Shown here: piece after piece, positions 16,240 to 24,348 of the stretch | Position numbering within the stretch: position 1 is the stretch's first letter | Layout of the letters: the number at the start of each line of letters is the position of its first letter | Origin: CAWIJJ01 sp963836425 | GTDB taxonomy: Bacteria > Acidobacteriota > Terriglobia > Bryobacterales > Bryobacteraceae | Length of the DNA stretch: 64,000 nt | Assembly: GCA_963836425.1 (NCBI GenBank) | Contig: CAWIJJ010000017.1 | Location: 1-64,000 of the forward strand | Direction of reading: 5' to 3' | Position numbers and translations under genes: made by a program | The notes under the pieces: model-generated | The model's input: only the letters and a program-made list of their open reading frames with translations | Told to the model about the DNA's origin: nothing | The model's database searches: none

Positions 16240-19200
16240 TCAGAAGTTGAGACGCAATACAAATTCCAGCACGCGGGAACCGGGGTCGGCGCTGCCCGCG
16301 AAATCGCGGAAGGCCGTTGTGGTCTGCCCGAAGGTGGCGGCGCTGGGAGCGTTGGCGAGGGTGAAGTTGGTCATGTTCAGGGCATTCAGCGCCTGGAGCC
16401 GGAACTCCATGTTGACGCTTTCCCGAATCGTGGTCTTCTTCAGAACGCCCACGTCGAGCCGGTACTGCCAGGGATTGCGGAGGTACACGCGATAACCGAA
16501 CGAATCGTTATCCCACTGGGGTCCGATGTAGGGCGCGTTGGGATCGAGGTTGGCGCGCGTCTTGCTGTTCACCTCGAAGGCGGCGTTGGTGTTGGCGATG
16601 AGCGAATCCGGCAGGTAGTACACCAGGCCCGTTCCGTCCGAACCGGTGGTCTTGCGGATCTGCATCATGTCCTGAAGCTGGCTCGCAGTCATGTTGTACA
16701 GGACCGCGCCCGCTTCGATGTTGTTCATGCCCGACCGTCCGCTGGTCAACTGGAAGGGCGCGCCGGACTGCACGCGGCTGGTTCCCGAAATTTGCCAGCC
16801 TTCGAAAATACGGCTCAGGACGGGATTTCCGCTCGCCGCAAAGCGCTTGCCGGGACCGAGCGGCAGTTCGTAAATCGCGTTCAGCTTGTAGGCCTGACGG
16901 ATGTCGTAGCCGGCATCGGTCCGGTCCAGCCGGAGATTGCGGAAGGTGCTGGGCGCGCTGTAATCGCCCAGGTCCTGGCTGGCGCCGTTGAGGATGGAGT
17001 GGCTCCACACGTAGCTGCCCTGCGCCATCAGCCCGGAGCTGAAGCGGCGCCGCACTTCCACCTGGAGAGCGTTGTACATGGAACTGCCCATGTTGGTCAG
17101 GACGTAGCTGTTGCTGCCGGCCACATCGGGGTTGACCACGAAGAAGTTCTTCGGGTATCCGGCGGCGGTGAGCCGGCCCATGCGGGTGACGTCACCGGAA
17201 ATGTTGCTGGCCACGTTGCCGGGCCGGTTCTGCCGGATGTACTGGGCGAAGGTCGTGTCGTTGGTGGTGGCCAGCGCCGTCTGGATGATCGGGATCGCCT
17301 GCTGTCCGGGCAGGCCCTGGTTGCCGAAGTTGACGCTGCTGGCATTGGCTGCCTGGGCGATCGCCAGGTTATTGCGCGCGATATCGAATTCCTTCAGGAA
17401 GCCGTTTTCAAAGACGTTGATCTCGTTGAGCGCCACCTGCCTCCACAGCTTCACGCCGTGGTTGCCCTGGTAGCGCACTTCCATCACGGTGTCCTTGGTC
17501 AGTTCGCGCTGCAAGCCGAAATTCCAGCTCTGCACGTAGCCGAGTTTCAGACTCGGATCGAAAGCATTCAGGCTGTTGGTGACGGCCGGAGCGAACGGAT
17601 AGTTCGGTTCGCTGGCGACCGGGCGGCTCGGAAGAGTGGGATCGCGGAAGAGCACGCTGCCCGGAGTGCCGAAGTACTGCGGATAGCTGGTGCCGTTGAC
17701 GGTGGCGCTCAGGTTGACGCCCTGGTTGGAGCCGTAGATGCTCTGGAAGACATAAGTGCCTTCGCGAACCGATGCGATGGCGTAGCCGGCGCGGAAAACG
17801 CTCTTGCCCTTCTCGGTTCCGAAGATCTTGCCAAGCGGGCCGCTCATGCCGGGCATTTGATACGCCAGGCTGACCGACGGGCTCCACATGTTCGGAATTT
17901 CGTAAGCCTGGGTGATCCTGTCATAAACCGGCGGCTGGCCCGCCAGCGTGCCCGGCTTGAACATGTTGTTCACTCCGGAAACGCCCCATGCGGACTCCCA
18001 GCTCACGCTCGAATACACACCGTTCAGGTTTTCAAACGGCCGCTGCTGTTCGAAGCGAAGGCCGAGGTTCAGGGTCAGGCTCGGGGTGACCCTCCAGGAA
18101 TCCTGGAAGAAGGCGCCCCATTCGCGCTGCCGGTTGCGTTCGGTCTGCGGAACGTTGGCATACTTCTTCGTGTTCTCGTCGAGCACCACGGAACGGGTGA
18201 TGGAAACCACGCGTCCGGTCAACAGCGCATAGAGCGAGCGGGCGCTGCTGAGGTCGGTGCTGGAGGCATTGGGGAAGTTGCCGGTGGCGCCGCCGGTGAA
18301 GATGCCGGTGGAGCCGGTGTTGATGGGATCGCCCGAAGCGATGCCGCTGAAGGAGATGGTCGGAATGACGCTGGTGCCGACCGACTGGTACCAGAAGTTG
18401 ATCTGCGTGAAGTCGCCGCCGAAGGAGAACAGGTGCTTGCCCTTCACCCAGGAAACGGTGTCGTGGAATTCCTTCACCGGGGAAGTGCGTCGCGAGGAGC
18501 CGGATACCGAGGCCACGCCGGTCACATAGCCGAAGCTGCTGCCGGGCGAATAGCCGCGCCATGTGGAGAACAGCGAGGGGGAGGAGATCTGGTCGCGGAA
18601 CATGGTGATGGAGCGGTTCATGCCCGTGCGGAATTCGTTGGTGATCATCGGGGTGATCGAGCTGCGCAGGGAGACCACGCCGGAGTACCGGTTGCCGCGC
18701 TGTCCGGCTACCAGGTCATCGGCGCCCAGGACCGTTCCGGTGCCGGGATAAATCGGCACCACCGAGTTGGTGATGTCGGGGGTAGAGTCCACCTTGTAAT
18801 AGGTGTAGGTGACGGAGAGCTGGTTGCCGGGCGTGATGATGTAGTCGAGCTTAGTGGTGGAGTAGTTGTTCTTGCTCATGCCCGCCGGCTGGAACACCAG
18901 GTCGTTACGGTTGTAGTCGTTGCTCGACGGCACGCGCGACTTCAGGATGCCGTTGGCGGTCAGGGAGTTGATCCTGGTCAAGGTGGGCTGCAGGATGGGG
19001 TCGGGCGTGGAAACATTGCCCGTCGCCGCGGCCACATTCAGCACGTTCACGCTGCGCAGATCGCCTTTGCTGTCCACATACCGGAAATTGCCCGCGAGCG
19101 CTTCCGGCGTCAGCACGGTGCGGGTGGCGGAGGTGGTTGCCGGGTAACGGTAGACTTCGAAGTTCGTGAAGAACAGCAGCTTGTTCTTAATGATGGGTCC

Positions 19201-20052
19201 GCCGATGCGGGCGCCGCCCTGGTTCAGGATGACGCGATCGCGCGGGAGGCCATTGATGTTGTTGAAGTAGTAGTTCGCGTTCAACGCCGTGTTGCGGTGT
19301 TGCCAGAAGGCGCCGCCGTGATAGCTGTTGGATCCGCTCTTGGTGATGAACTTGACCTGGGCCGCGCCCTGCGCGAGGCTGTCCGCGCCGGCGGCGGCGG
19401 TGGTCAGGGTCACTTCTTCCATGGAATCGCTGCGCGGCGGGATGAGGGTGAAGAAGCCGTCTCCGCTCTTGTAATAGTTGTCCTGGGTATTGATGCCGTC
19501 GATGGTGATATTGATGGCGGAGGCCGGCAGTCCGTTGATGAAGGTGTTTCGTGCGGTGCCGGCGGTCTGGGTTCCGGGCTGGGTAACCAGCAGGTCCAGC
19601 GCGCTGCGGGTGGAGAACGGCAGTTCGAAGATCTGACGTCCTTGCAGGGTGGTGTTCACGGTCGCGTTGGTGGCCTGCACCAGTTCCGCGCCGGCGGTGA
19701 TTTCGACGGTCTCGGTCACCTGCCCGATCTCGAGCTTGCTATTGACCGTCGCCGGAACGCCGGCATCCATCTTGACGCCTTCGATGGAGACGGTGCGGAA
19801 ACCGGCGGAGGCCACTTTCACGCGGTAGGTGCCCGATCCCAAGGCGGGAAGGATCCAGTGGCCGCGTTCATCGGTGGTGACGGGGAACGTCTGGCCGTTT
19901 GCACTGTTGACGACGGTTACCTGGGCCCCTACCACCGCAGCGCCTGTCGGATCGGTTACGTTTCCGTCCATGGGAGCCGTTGTGGTGACCTGGGCGACCG
20001 CTAAGACAGCGCTCAAGAGAAGAGCAAGCAGCAGAGTGAGAGCGGATTTCAT
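16240..20052 (-). CDS. TonB-dependent receptor with N-terminal carboxypeptidase-regulatory-like domain
   Basis: This 1,270-residue outer-membrane protein starts with a signal peptide (about residues 1-21, ending AVAQ). A beta-sandwich of the carboxypeptidase-regulatory type follows (GNVTDPTGAAVVGAQVTVVN to about residue 105), then a plug region with INGLPASAINITIDGINTQD and a long beta-barrel. The last residues, VLEFVLRLNF, end in phenylalanine as outer-membrane barrels do. Giant receptors of this OmpA/Oar-like type are strongly expanded in Acidobacteriota and are thought to import carbohydrates or peptides; the ligand cannot be read from sequence. The gene is monocistronic, with its own terminator and an upstream region rich in inverted repeats. 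Confidence 0.9.
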   Translation of the reverse strand: MKSALTLLLALLLSAVLAVAQVTTTAPMDGNVTDPTGAAVVGAQVTVVNSANGQTFPVTTDERGHWILPALGSGTYRVKVASAGFRTVSIEGVKMDAGVPATVNSKLEIGQVTETVEITAGAELVQATNATVNTTLQGRQIFELPFSTRSALDLLVTQPGTQTAGTARNTFINGLPASAINITIDGINTQDNYYKSGDGFFTLIPPRSDSMEEVTLTTAAAGADSLAQGAAQVKFITKSGSNSYHGGAFWQHRNTALNANYYFNNINGLPRDRVILNQGGARIGGPIIKNKLLFFTNFEVYRYPATTSATRTVLTPEALAGNFRYVDSKGDLRSVNVLNVAAATGNVSTPDPILQPTLTRINSLTANGILKSRVPSSNDYNRNDLVFQPAGMSKNNYSTTKLDYIITPGNQLSVTYTYYKVDSTPDITNSVVPIYPGTGTVLGADDLVAGQRGNRYSGVVSLRSSITPMITNEFRTGMNRSITMFRDQISSPSLFSTWRGYSPGSSFGYVTGVASVSGSSRRTSPVKEFHDTVSWVKGKHLFSFGGDFTQINFWYQSVGTSVIPTISFSGIASGDPINTGSTGIFTGGATGNFPNASSTDLSSARSLYALLTGRVVSITRSVVLDENTKKYANVPQTERNRQREWGAFFQDSWRVTPSLTLNLGLRFEQQRPFENLNGVYSSVSWESAWGVSGVNNMFKPGTLAGQPPVYDRITQAYEIPNMWSPSVSLAYQMPGMSGPLGKIFGTEKGKSVFRAGYAIASVREGTYVFQSIYGSNQGVNLSATVNGTSYPQYFGTPGSVLFRDPTLPSRPVASEPNYPFAPAVTNSLNAFDPSLKLGYVQSWNFGLQRELTKDTVMEVRYQGNHGVKLWRQVALNEINVFENGFLKEFDIARNNLAIAQAANASSVNFGNQGLPGQQAIPIIQTALATTNDTTFAQYIRQNRPGNVASNISGDVTRMGRLTAAGYPKNFFVVNPDVAGSNSYVLTNMGSSMYNALQVEVRRRFSSGLMAQGSYVWSHSILNGASQDLGDYSAPSTFRNLRLDRTDAGYDIRQAYKLNAIYELPLGPGKRFAASGNPVLSRIFEGWQISGTSRVQSGAPFQLTSGRSGMNNIEAGAVLYNMTASQLQDMMQIRKTTGSDGTGLVYYLPDSLIANTNAAFEVNSKTRANLDPNAPYIGPQWDNDSFGYRVYLRNPWQYRLDVGVLKKTTIRESVNMEFRLQALNALNMTNFTLANAPSAATFGQTTTAFRDFAGSADPGSRVLEFVLRLNF

Positions 20053-20383
20053 TCTTTAACCTCTTAATGTCTTTTTACAAAGCAGGCGGATACACCAGCT
20101 AGTGGTGCTTAGCTAAGTAGCTGGATGGGCAAACAACTCCATCACGTTGCCCGAATTCGACGGGCAGATCCACGAGACTTTGGTGCAGTATGACACAGAC
20201 TACTGCATAATTTCAAGGAAAACGGTCTGAATACCCTATATCACAGGTTAGCCGGTTGTCGTAATAGTCGACGGCTTCGCGTGTGAAACGAGGGTTTTTG
20301 CAACGGAACAGGCAGGTTTTGGGCCGAATTGCTCCGATGAACGCGGGTTCGCTCGATGGGGTCGATCCAAGAATTCGATCAGG
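20053..20383 (-). promoter_or_regulatory. Upstream region of the receptor gene with inverted repeats
   Basis: Three dyads are visible: CCAGCTA/TAGCTGG (20,095-20,101 and 20,118-20,124); the perfect 10-bp palindrome CTTAGCTAAG between them (20,108-20,117); and TGCAGTA/TACTGCA (20,184-20,190 and 20,201-20,207). On the minus strand TTGAAA about 17-18 bases before CATACT, inside the last dyad, is a possible promoter. No coding gene is seen. Confidence 0.4.
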
Positions 20384-22720
20384 TCAACCGGTCAGGACGC
20401 CGAGGATTCGCGCGGCAACCTCCTTGCCGCGCTCGCCGACTTCGCCCGCCGGGCCGACGCAGGAAGGGCATCCGGATTCGCAGGCGCAAGCTGCCAGCAA
20501 TTCTCCGGCGTGCCTGACCAGGCGCGGCGTGAGGCGGTACAAGGGGCCGCTCTGGCCGATGCCGCCGGGATAGGCGTCGTACAGGTAGAGGTTCGGCTCG
20601 AAGGCGGCCATGCCGCCGGCGATCTCCTCGCTCAGGGCCACGCCCAGGTCGCGCGGGTCGCACATGAGCAGCAGGGCGGCCACGGTGCGCAGAGCGTTTC
20701 CCAGGCCGATGATGCCGCTCTGTTTTTCGGTGGGGGTGAACTCGGTGAAGGCGGCGAGGAAGGCGGCGGGGAAATGCAGCCAGAAGGCGGTGGTGTGCAT
20801 TTCCTGTTCCGGCATGGAGAGCTTGCCGGCGCCGACGTTCTCCATGGTGTAGAACTTGATCTTCTTGAAGCCGACGATCTGGCGGTTCACGCGGACGTCG
20901 CCCCAGACGCGGCGCGCGCCGGCGACGGCGTCGCTTTCGAACTCCTCGAGCACTTTCACCTGGGTGTAGTCGATGGCGTCGGTATAGTAGTCGCAGTCGA
21001 CGCGGGTGACGTAGGCTTTGCGCTGGTCGTAATCGAAGCGGTCCACGTGATATTGGGTGCGCTCGTGCAGGTAGATGGCCTTTTCGTGCAGGGTGGTGAG
21101 GGCGGAGGTGAAGGCGACGTCGGCAACCACCTTGGGCTCGCCGGTGCAGTCCACGACGACGAAATTGTCGCTCGAGACGGAGCGCAGGCTGGTGGAGTCG
21201 GCGGGGTAGCTGTCCGAGGTCCAGTGCCAGGCTCCGGCGGAGTGGTGGAGGAAGCCGGTCTCCTCGAGGAACCGGCACAAATCCGCGGTCGGGTGGCTGC
21301 CGAATGTTTCGCCGTCGCGCAGGGGAAGCTCGAAGGCGGCGCATTTCAGGTGAGCCAGCAGGATCTCCACGTTTTCCGGGTTGATATAGGCGTGTTCCGG
21401 AGAACGGCCGAAGAAGTAATCGGGATGCTCGACCACGTACTGATCGAGGGGCGCGCTGGAGGCGACCATGACGGCGGCGGAAGGGGTCTGGCGCCGTCCG
21501 GCACGTCCGGCGCGCTGCCAGGAGGAGGCGATGGTGCCGGGGTATCCGGCCATCACCACGGCATCGAGCGAGCCGATATCGATGCCGAGTTCGAGCGCAT
21601 TGGTGGCGACCACGGCGCGGATCTCGCCGTTGCGCAACTGGCGCTCGATTTCGCGGCGCTCGCGCGGCAGGTACCCGCCGCGATAGCCGCGCACGGTTTC
21701 GCTGGGAATGGGGCCTTTGTCGCAGGCGTCCTTGAGGTAGGTGACGAGCACCTCGGTAGCCAGCCGGTTATTGGCAAACACCAGCGTTTGCAAATTGTTT
21801 TCGATGAAGCGCAAGGCCATGCGGCGCGTTTCCGCGATGTAGCTGCGGCGGATGCCGAGCTGGCGGTTGACCACGGGCGGATTGTAGAAGACGAAGAACT
21901 TTTCGCCGCGGGGCGCACCGTTCCGTTCCACCAGTTCGAACTTGCGGCCGGTGAGCGCCTCGGCCAGTTCGCGCGGGTTGGCGATGGTGGCGGAGCAGCA
22001 GATGAAGCGCGGATTCGAACCGTAGAACTCGACGATGCGGGCCAGCCGCCGGAGCAGGTTGGCGAGGTGGCTGCCGTAGACTCCGCGGTAGTAGTGCAGC
22101 TCGTCGATGACGATGTAGCGGAGGTTCTCGAAATATTTGGCCCAGCGCGTGTGATGCGGCAGGATACCGGAGTGCAGCATGTCCGGGTTGGTGAGCACCA
22201 CGTTGGCCTTCTGCCGGATGGCTTTGCGGGCGTCCTGGGGGGTGTCTCCATCGTAGGTGAAGGCGCGGATATCGGAGCCCATCTCCTCGACGGCGGCGTG
22301 GAATTCGTGAAGCTGATCCTCGGCGAGGGCCTTGGTGGGGAACAGGTACATGGCGCGCGCGCCGGGGTCGCCCAGCAGCAGGTTGAGCACGGGGAGGTTG
22401 TAGCAAAGGGTTTTGCCGCTGGCGGTGGGGGTCACCACCACAACATCGCGGCCTGCCTCGAGGTGGTTGAAGCACTCGGCCTGATGGGAATAGAGCTGCG
22501 CGATGCCGCGGCGTTCGAGGGCTGCCGCGAGCCGGGCTTCCACGGAGCCGGGAATGTCCGCGAAGAGGCCGTCGGAGGCGGGCTGGTGATGAATGGCGCG
22601 CACGGGCGAATCGGTGTCGGCGCTGGCGGCGCGGAAATAAGAGACCACCGATTCGAGGCTGCCCTTTTGGGTGAGGGAAAGCTCTTGAGAAAACTCGGGG
22701 AAACCGGGTGTCAGATCCAT
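20384..22720 (-). CDS. mrfA: MrfA/YprA-type superfamily 2 DNA helicase with C-terminal cysteine cluster
   Basis: This 778-residue helicase has Walker A TPTASGKT (97-104), a DEAD-like DELH box (206-209), CSATIAN (motif III), and the second RecA fold with LVFANNR, ATNALELGIDIGSLD and QRAGRAGR (motif VI). The C-terminal DUF1998-type region carries a four-cysteine cluster (C745, C747, C751, C754), which binds zinc in Hrq1/MrfA proteins. In Bacillus, MrfA works with the exonuclease MrfB to excise mitomycin-type DNA adducts. No mrfB-like gene is adjacent here, so its partner must lie elsewhere or be absent. The protein looks intact and full length. Confidence 0.88.
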   Translation of the reverse strand: MDLTPGFPEFSQELSLTQKGSLESVVSYFRAASADTDSPVRAIHHQPASDGLFADIPGSVEARLAAALERRGIAQLYSHQAECFNHLEAGRDVVVVTPTASGKTLCYNLPVLNLLLGDPGARAMYLFPTKALAEDQLHEFHAAVEEMGSDIRAFTYDGDTPQDARKAIRQKANVVLTNPDMLHSGILPHHTRWAKYFENLRYIVIDELHYYRGVYGSHLANLLRRLARIVEFYGSNPRFICCSATIANPRELAEALTGRKFELVERNGAPRGEKFFVFYNPPVVNRQLGIRRSYIAETRRMALRFIENNLQTLVFANNRLATEVLVTYLKDACDKGPIPSETVRGYRGGYLPRERREIERQLRNGEIRAVVATNALELGIDIGSLDAVVMAGYPGTIASSWQRAGRAGRRQTPSAAVMVASSAPLDQYVVEHPDYFFGRSPEHAYINPENVEILLAHLKCAAFELPLRDGETFGSHPTADLCRFLEETGFLHHSAGAWHWTSDSYPADSTSLRSVSSDNFVVVDCTGEPKVVADVAFTSALTTLHEKAIYLHERTQYHVDRFDYDQRKAYVTRVDCDYYTDAIDYTQVKVLEEFESDAVAGARRVWGDVRVNRQIVGFKKIKFYTMENVGAGKLSMPEQEMHTTAFWLHFPAAFLAAFTEFTPTEKQSGIIGLGNALRTVAALLLMCDPRDLGVALSEEIAGGMAAFEPNLYLYDAYPGGIGQSGPLYRLTPRLVRHAGELLAACACESGCPSCVGPAGEVGERGKEVAARILGVLTG

Positions 22721-22851
22721 CGCGCCTTCGCCTTTTGTTTGCTAGTGCCATGTTACCGCGGTTTGGAGCAGAATTCGCGAGCCGTTTTTGCGAGGGAGGC
22801 GCGGGGGGTGCAGGGGCGCGCGCGTGAGTGAGCGGTGGTGAAAGGAAAGGG

Positions 22852-23214
22852 CTACCGGCCGACGGCGACGGGCTTGTTCATTTGAAGTTCCCGCACAAAC
22901 TCGTACCGCTCCAGGGTGGCCGCGATGGTGTAGGCGAAGCGGACGGGGTCAGTGGAGGGAGTGGAGGGCTGGCAGCGCTCGGAACGGAGAACCTTGCCGA
23001 TGCAGCGAAGGGAGATGGCCTGGGCACCTTCGTGATTGAGGGTGATGACGTACTCGATGGGATCGCCCAGATACGGTTCGGTACCGGAGACAAATAGTAC
23101 CCCGCTAGAGCTGATGTTCCGGGTTTTACCGGAGAGAGTGACTCGTTCAGCGCCCGCTCTGACGACCGAAAGGGGTAACTCCATCGGAAATCGCTTCGTT
23201 CTACGTTGTTCCAT
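22852..23214 (-). CDS. PilZ-domain protein
   Basis: A 120-residue single-domain PilZ protein. It has the arginine motif EQRRTKRFPMELP near the N-terminus and the second motif RNISSSGVLFVS, where the usual D/N-x-S-x-x-G reads N-I-S-S-S-G. These bind cyclic di-GMP in relatives. The remaining strands (YVITLNHEG, IGKVLRSE, RFAYTIAATLERYEF) complete the small beta-barrel. It could be a stand-alone second-messenger receptor; the partner is unknown. It lies 130 bases upstream of the helicase in the same orientation, so weak co-transcription is possible. Confidence 0.8.
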   Translation of the reverse strand: MEQRRTKRFPMELPLSVVRAGAERVTLSGKTRNISSSGVLFVSGTEPYLGDPIEYVITLNHEGAQAISLRCIGKVLRSERCQPSTPSTDPVRFAYTIAATLERYEFVRELQMNKPVAVGR

Positions 23215-23358
23215 CGATGACGTTTCGATATTACGTCTTCGTGTACATTCGGGTCAATGGAACAATAGGCGATGACGAGGTCCGAAGTCCTAGGACTTTA
23301 GTGTTTGGTAAGGGAGTCCCCAGGGTACGCAAAAACCGAGTAGCAGGTCAGAAGCTGC

Positions 23359-24339
23359 CTACTTTTCGCTATCGAGCATGGCCATCTGGTGGGCGTCGTA
23401 GCGGGTTCCGGCGACGGTGGAGGGGTCGATGGCGTGCTCCAGGCGTTGGACGGTTTCCCTGCTGAGGTTCAAGTCCAGCGCCTGCAGCGATTCCTCCAAC
23501 TGCCGGCGGGTACGGGCACCGATCACGGGCACGATGTCCTCACCCTTGGCGAGCACCCAGGCAATGGCCACTTGCACCGGTGTCACCCCGAGGTCGCGCG
23601 CGACCTCCGCGAGCGCTTCCACGATGCCGCGGTTCTGCTGGAGGTTGGCGGCGGAGAAGCGGGGCAGACCGGCGCGAAAATCGCCCTTCGCGCCGGGCGC
23701 CCACCCGCTGAGAAGCCCACGCGACAACACGCCGTACGCGGTGACGGCGATTCCCAACTCGCGGACGGTGGGCAGGATGCCGGCTTCGATGCCGCGGCTG
23801 ATGAGCGAATACTCAATCTGGAGGTCGGTGATGGGGTGGGCCATGGCCGCGCGCCGGATGGTGTCCGCGCCCGCTTCGGAGAGGCCCACGTAGCGCACGT
23901 AGCCGCTGCGGATCAGGTCCGCAATGGCTCCTACGGTGTCCTCGATGGGAACGCGGGGATCCACGCGAGAGAGGCGGTACACATCGATGTGATCGGTGCG
24001 CAGACGCTGCAAGGAATAGGAAGCGAAGTTGCGGACGGCCTCGGGGCGCCCGTCGATGCCGATGAACGCGCCGGTGGGAGCGCGCATGGCGCCGAACTTG
24101 ACGGAGAGCAGGACGCGGTCGCGGCGGTGTTCGAGGGCTTTGCCGAGGAGCATCTCGTTGTGGCCCATGCCGTAGAAATCGCCGGTGTCGAGCAGGGTGA
24201 TGCCGGCATCGACGGCGGCGTGGATGGTGGCGATGCTCTCGGTCTCCGAGGCGGGTCCGTACATGCCGGACATGCCCATGCATCCGAGCGCAAGGGCGGA
24301 AACCGGCGGCCCGGCGTTGCCCAACTTCCGACTGGTCAT
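23359..24339 (-). CDS. Aldo/keto reductase (cytoplasmic)
   Basis: This 326-residue TIM-barrel oxidoreductase has the opening RKLGNAGPPVSALALGCMGM, catalytic Asp and Tyr in LLDTGDFYGMGHNE, Lys in LLSVKFGA and the NADPH-binding end VIGARTRRQLEESLQAL. The usual catalytic His (in Y-x-x-H-R-x-D) is replaced by Ser: IDVYRLSRVDP. I recall that some members of this branch (related to AKR13-like enzymes) have Ala or Ser here, so this may be a subfamily feature. It probably reduces an aldehyde or ketone with NADPH; the substrate is unknown. The start lies 10 bases before the end of the sugar dehydrogenase gene in the same orientation. Confidence 0.85.
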   Translation of the reverse strand: MTSRKLGNAGPPVSALALGCMGMSGMYGPASETESIATIHAAVDAGITLLDTGDFYGMGHNEMLLGKALEHRRDRVLLSVKFGAMRAPTGAFIGIDGRPEAVRNFASYSLQRLRTDHIDVYRLSRVDPRVPIEDTVGAIADLIRSGYVRYVGLSEAGADTIRRAAMAHPITDLQIEYSLISRGIEAGILPTVRELGIAVTAYGVLSRGLLSGWAPGAKGDFRAGLPRFSAANLQQNRGIVEALAEVARDLGVTPVQVAIAWVLAKGEDIVPVIGARTRRQLEESLQALDLNLSRETVQRLEHAIDPSTVAGTRYDAHQMAMLDSEK

Positions 24340-24348
24340 CTGGTCCTC

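Noticed and set aside
16237..20004. 1,255-codon plus-strand frame opposite the TonB-dependent receptor
   Set aside because: The receptor has signal peptide, plug, barrel and terminal Phe; the opposite frame is a compositional shadow without family likeness.
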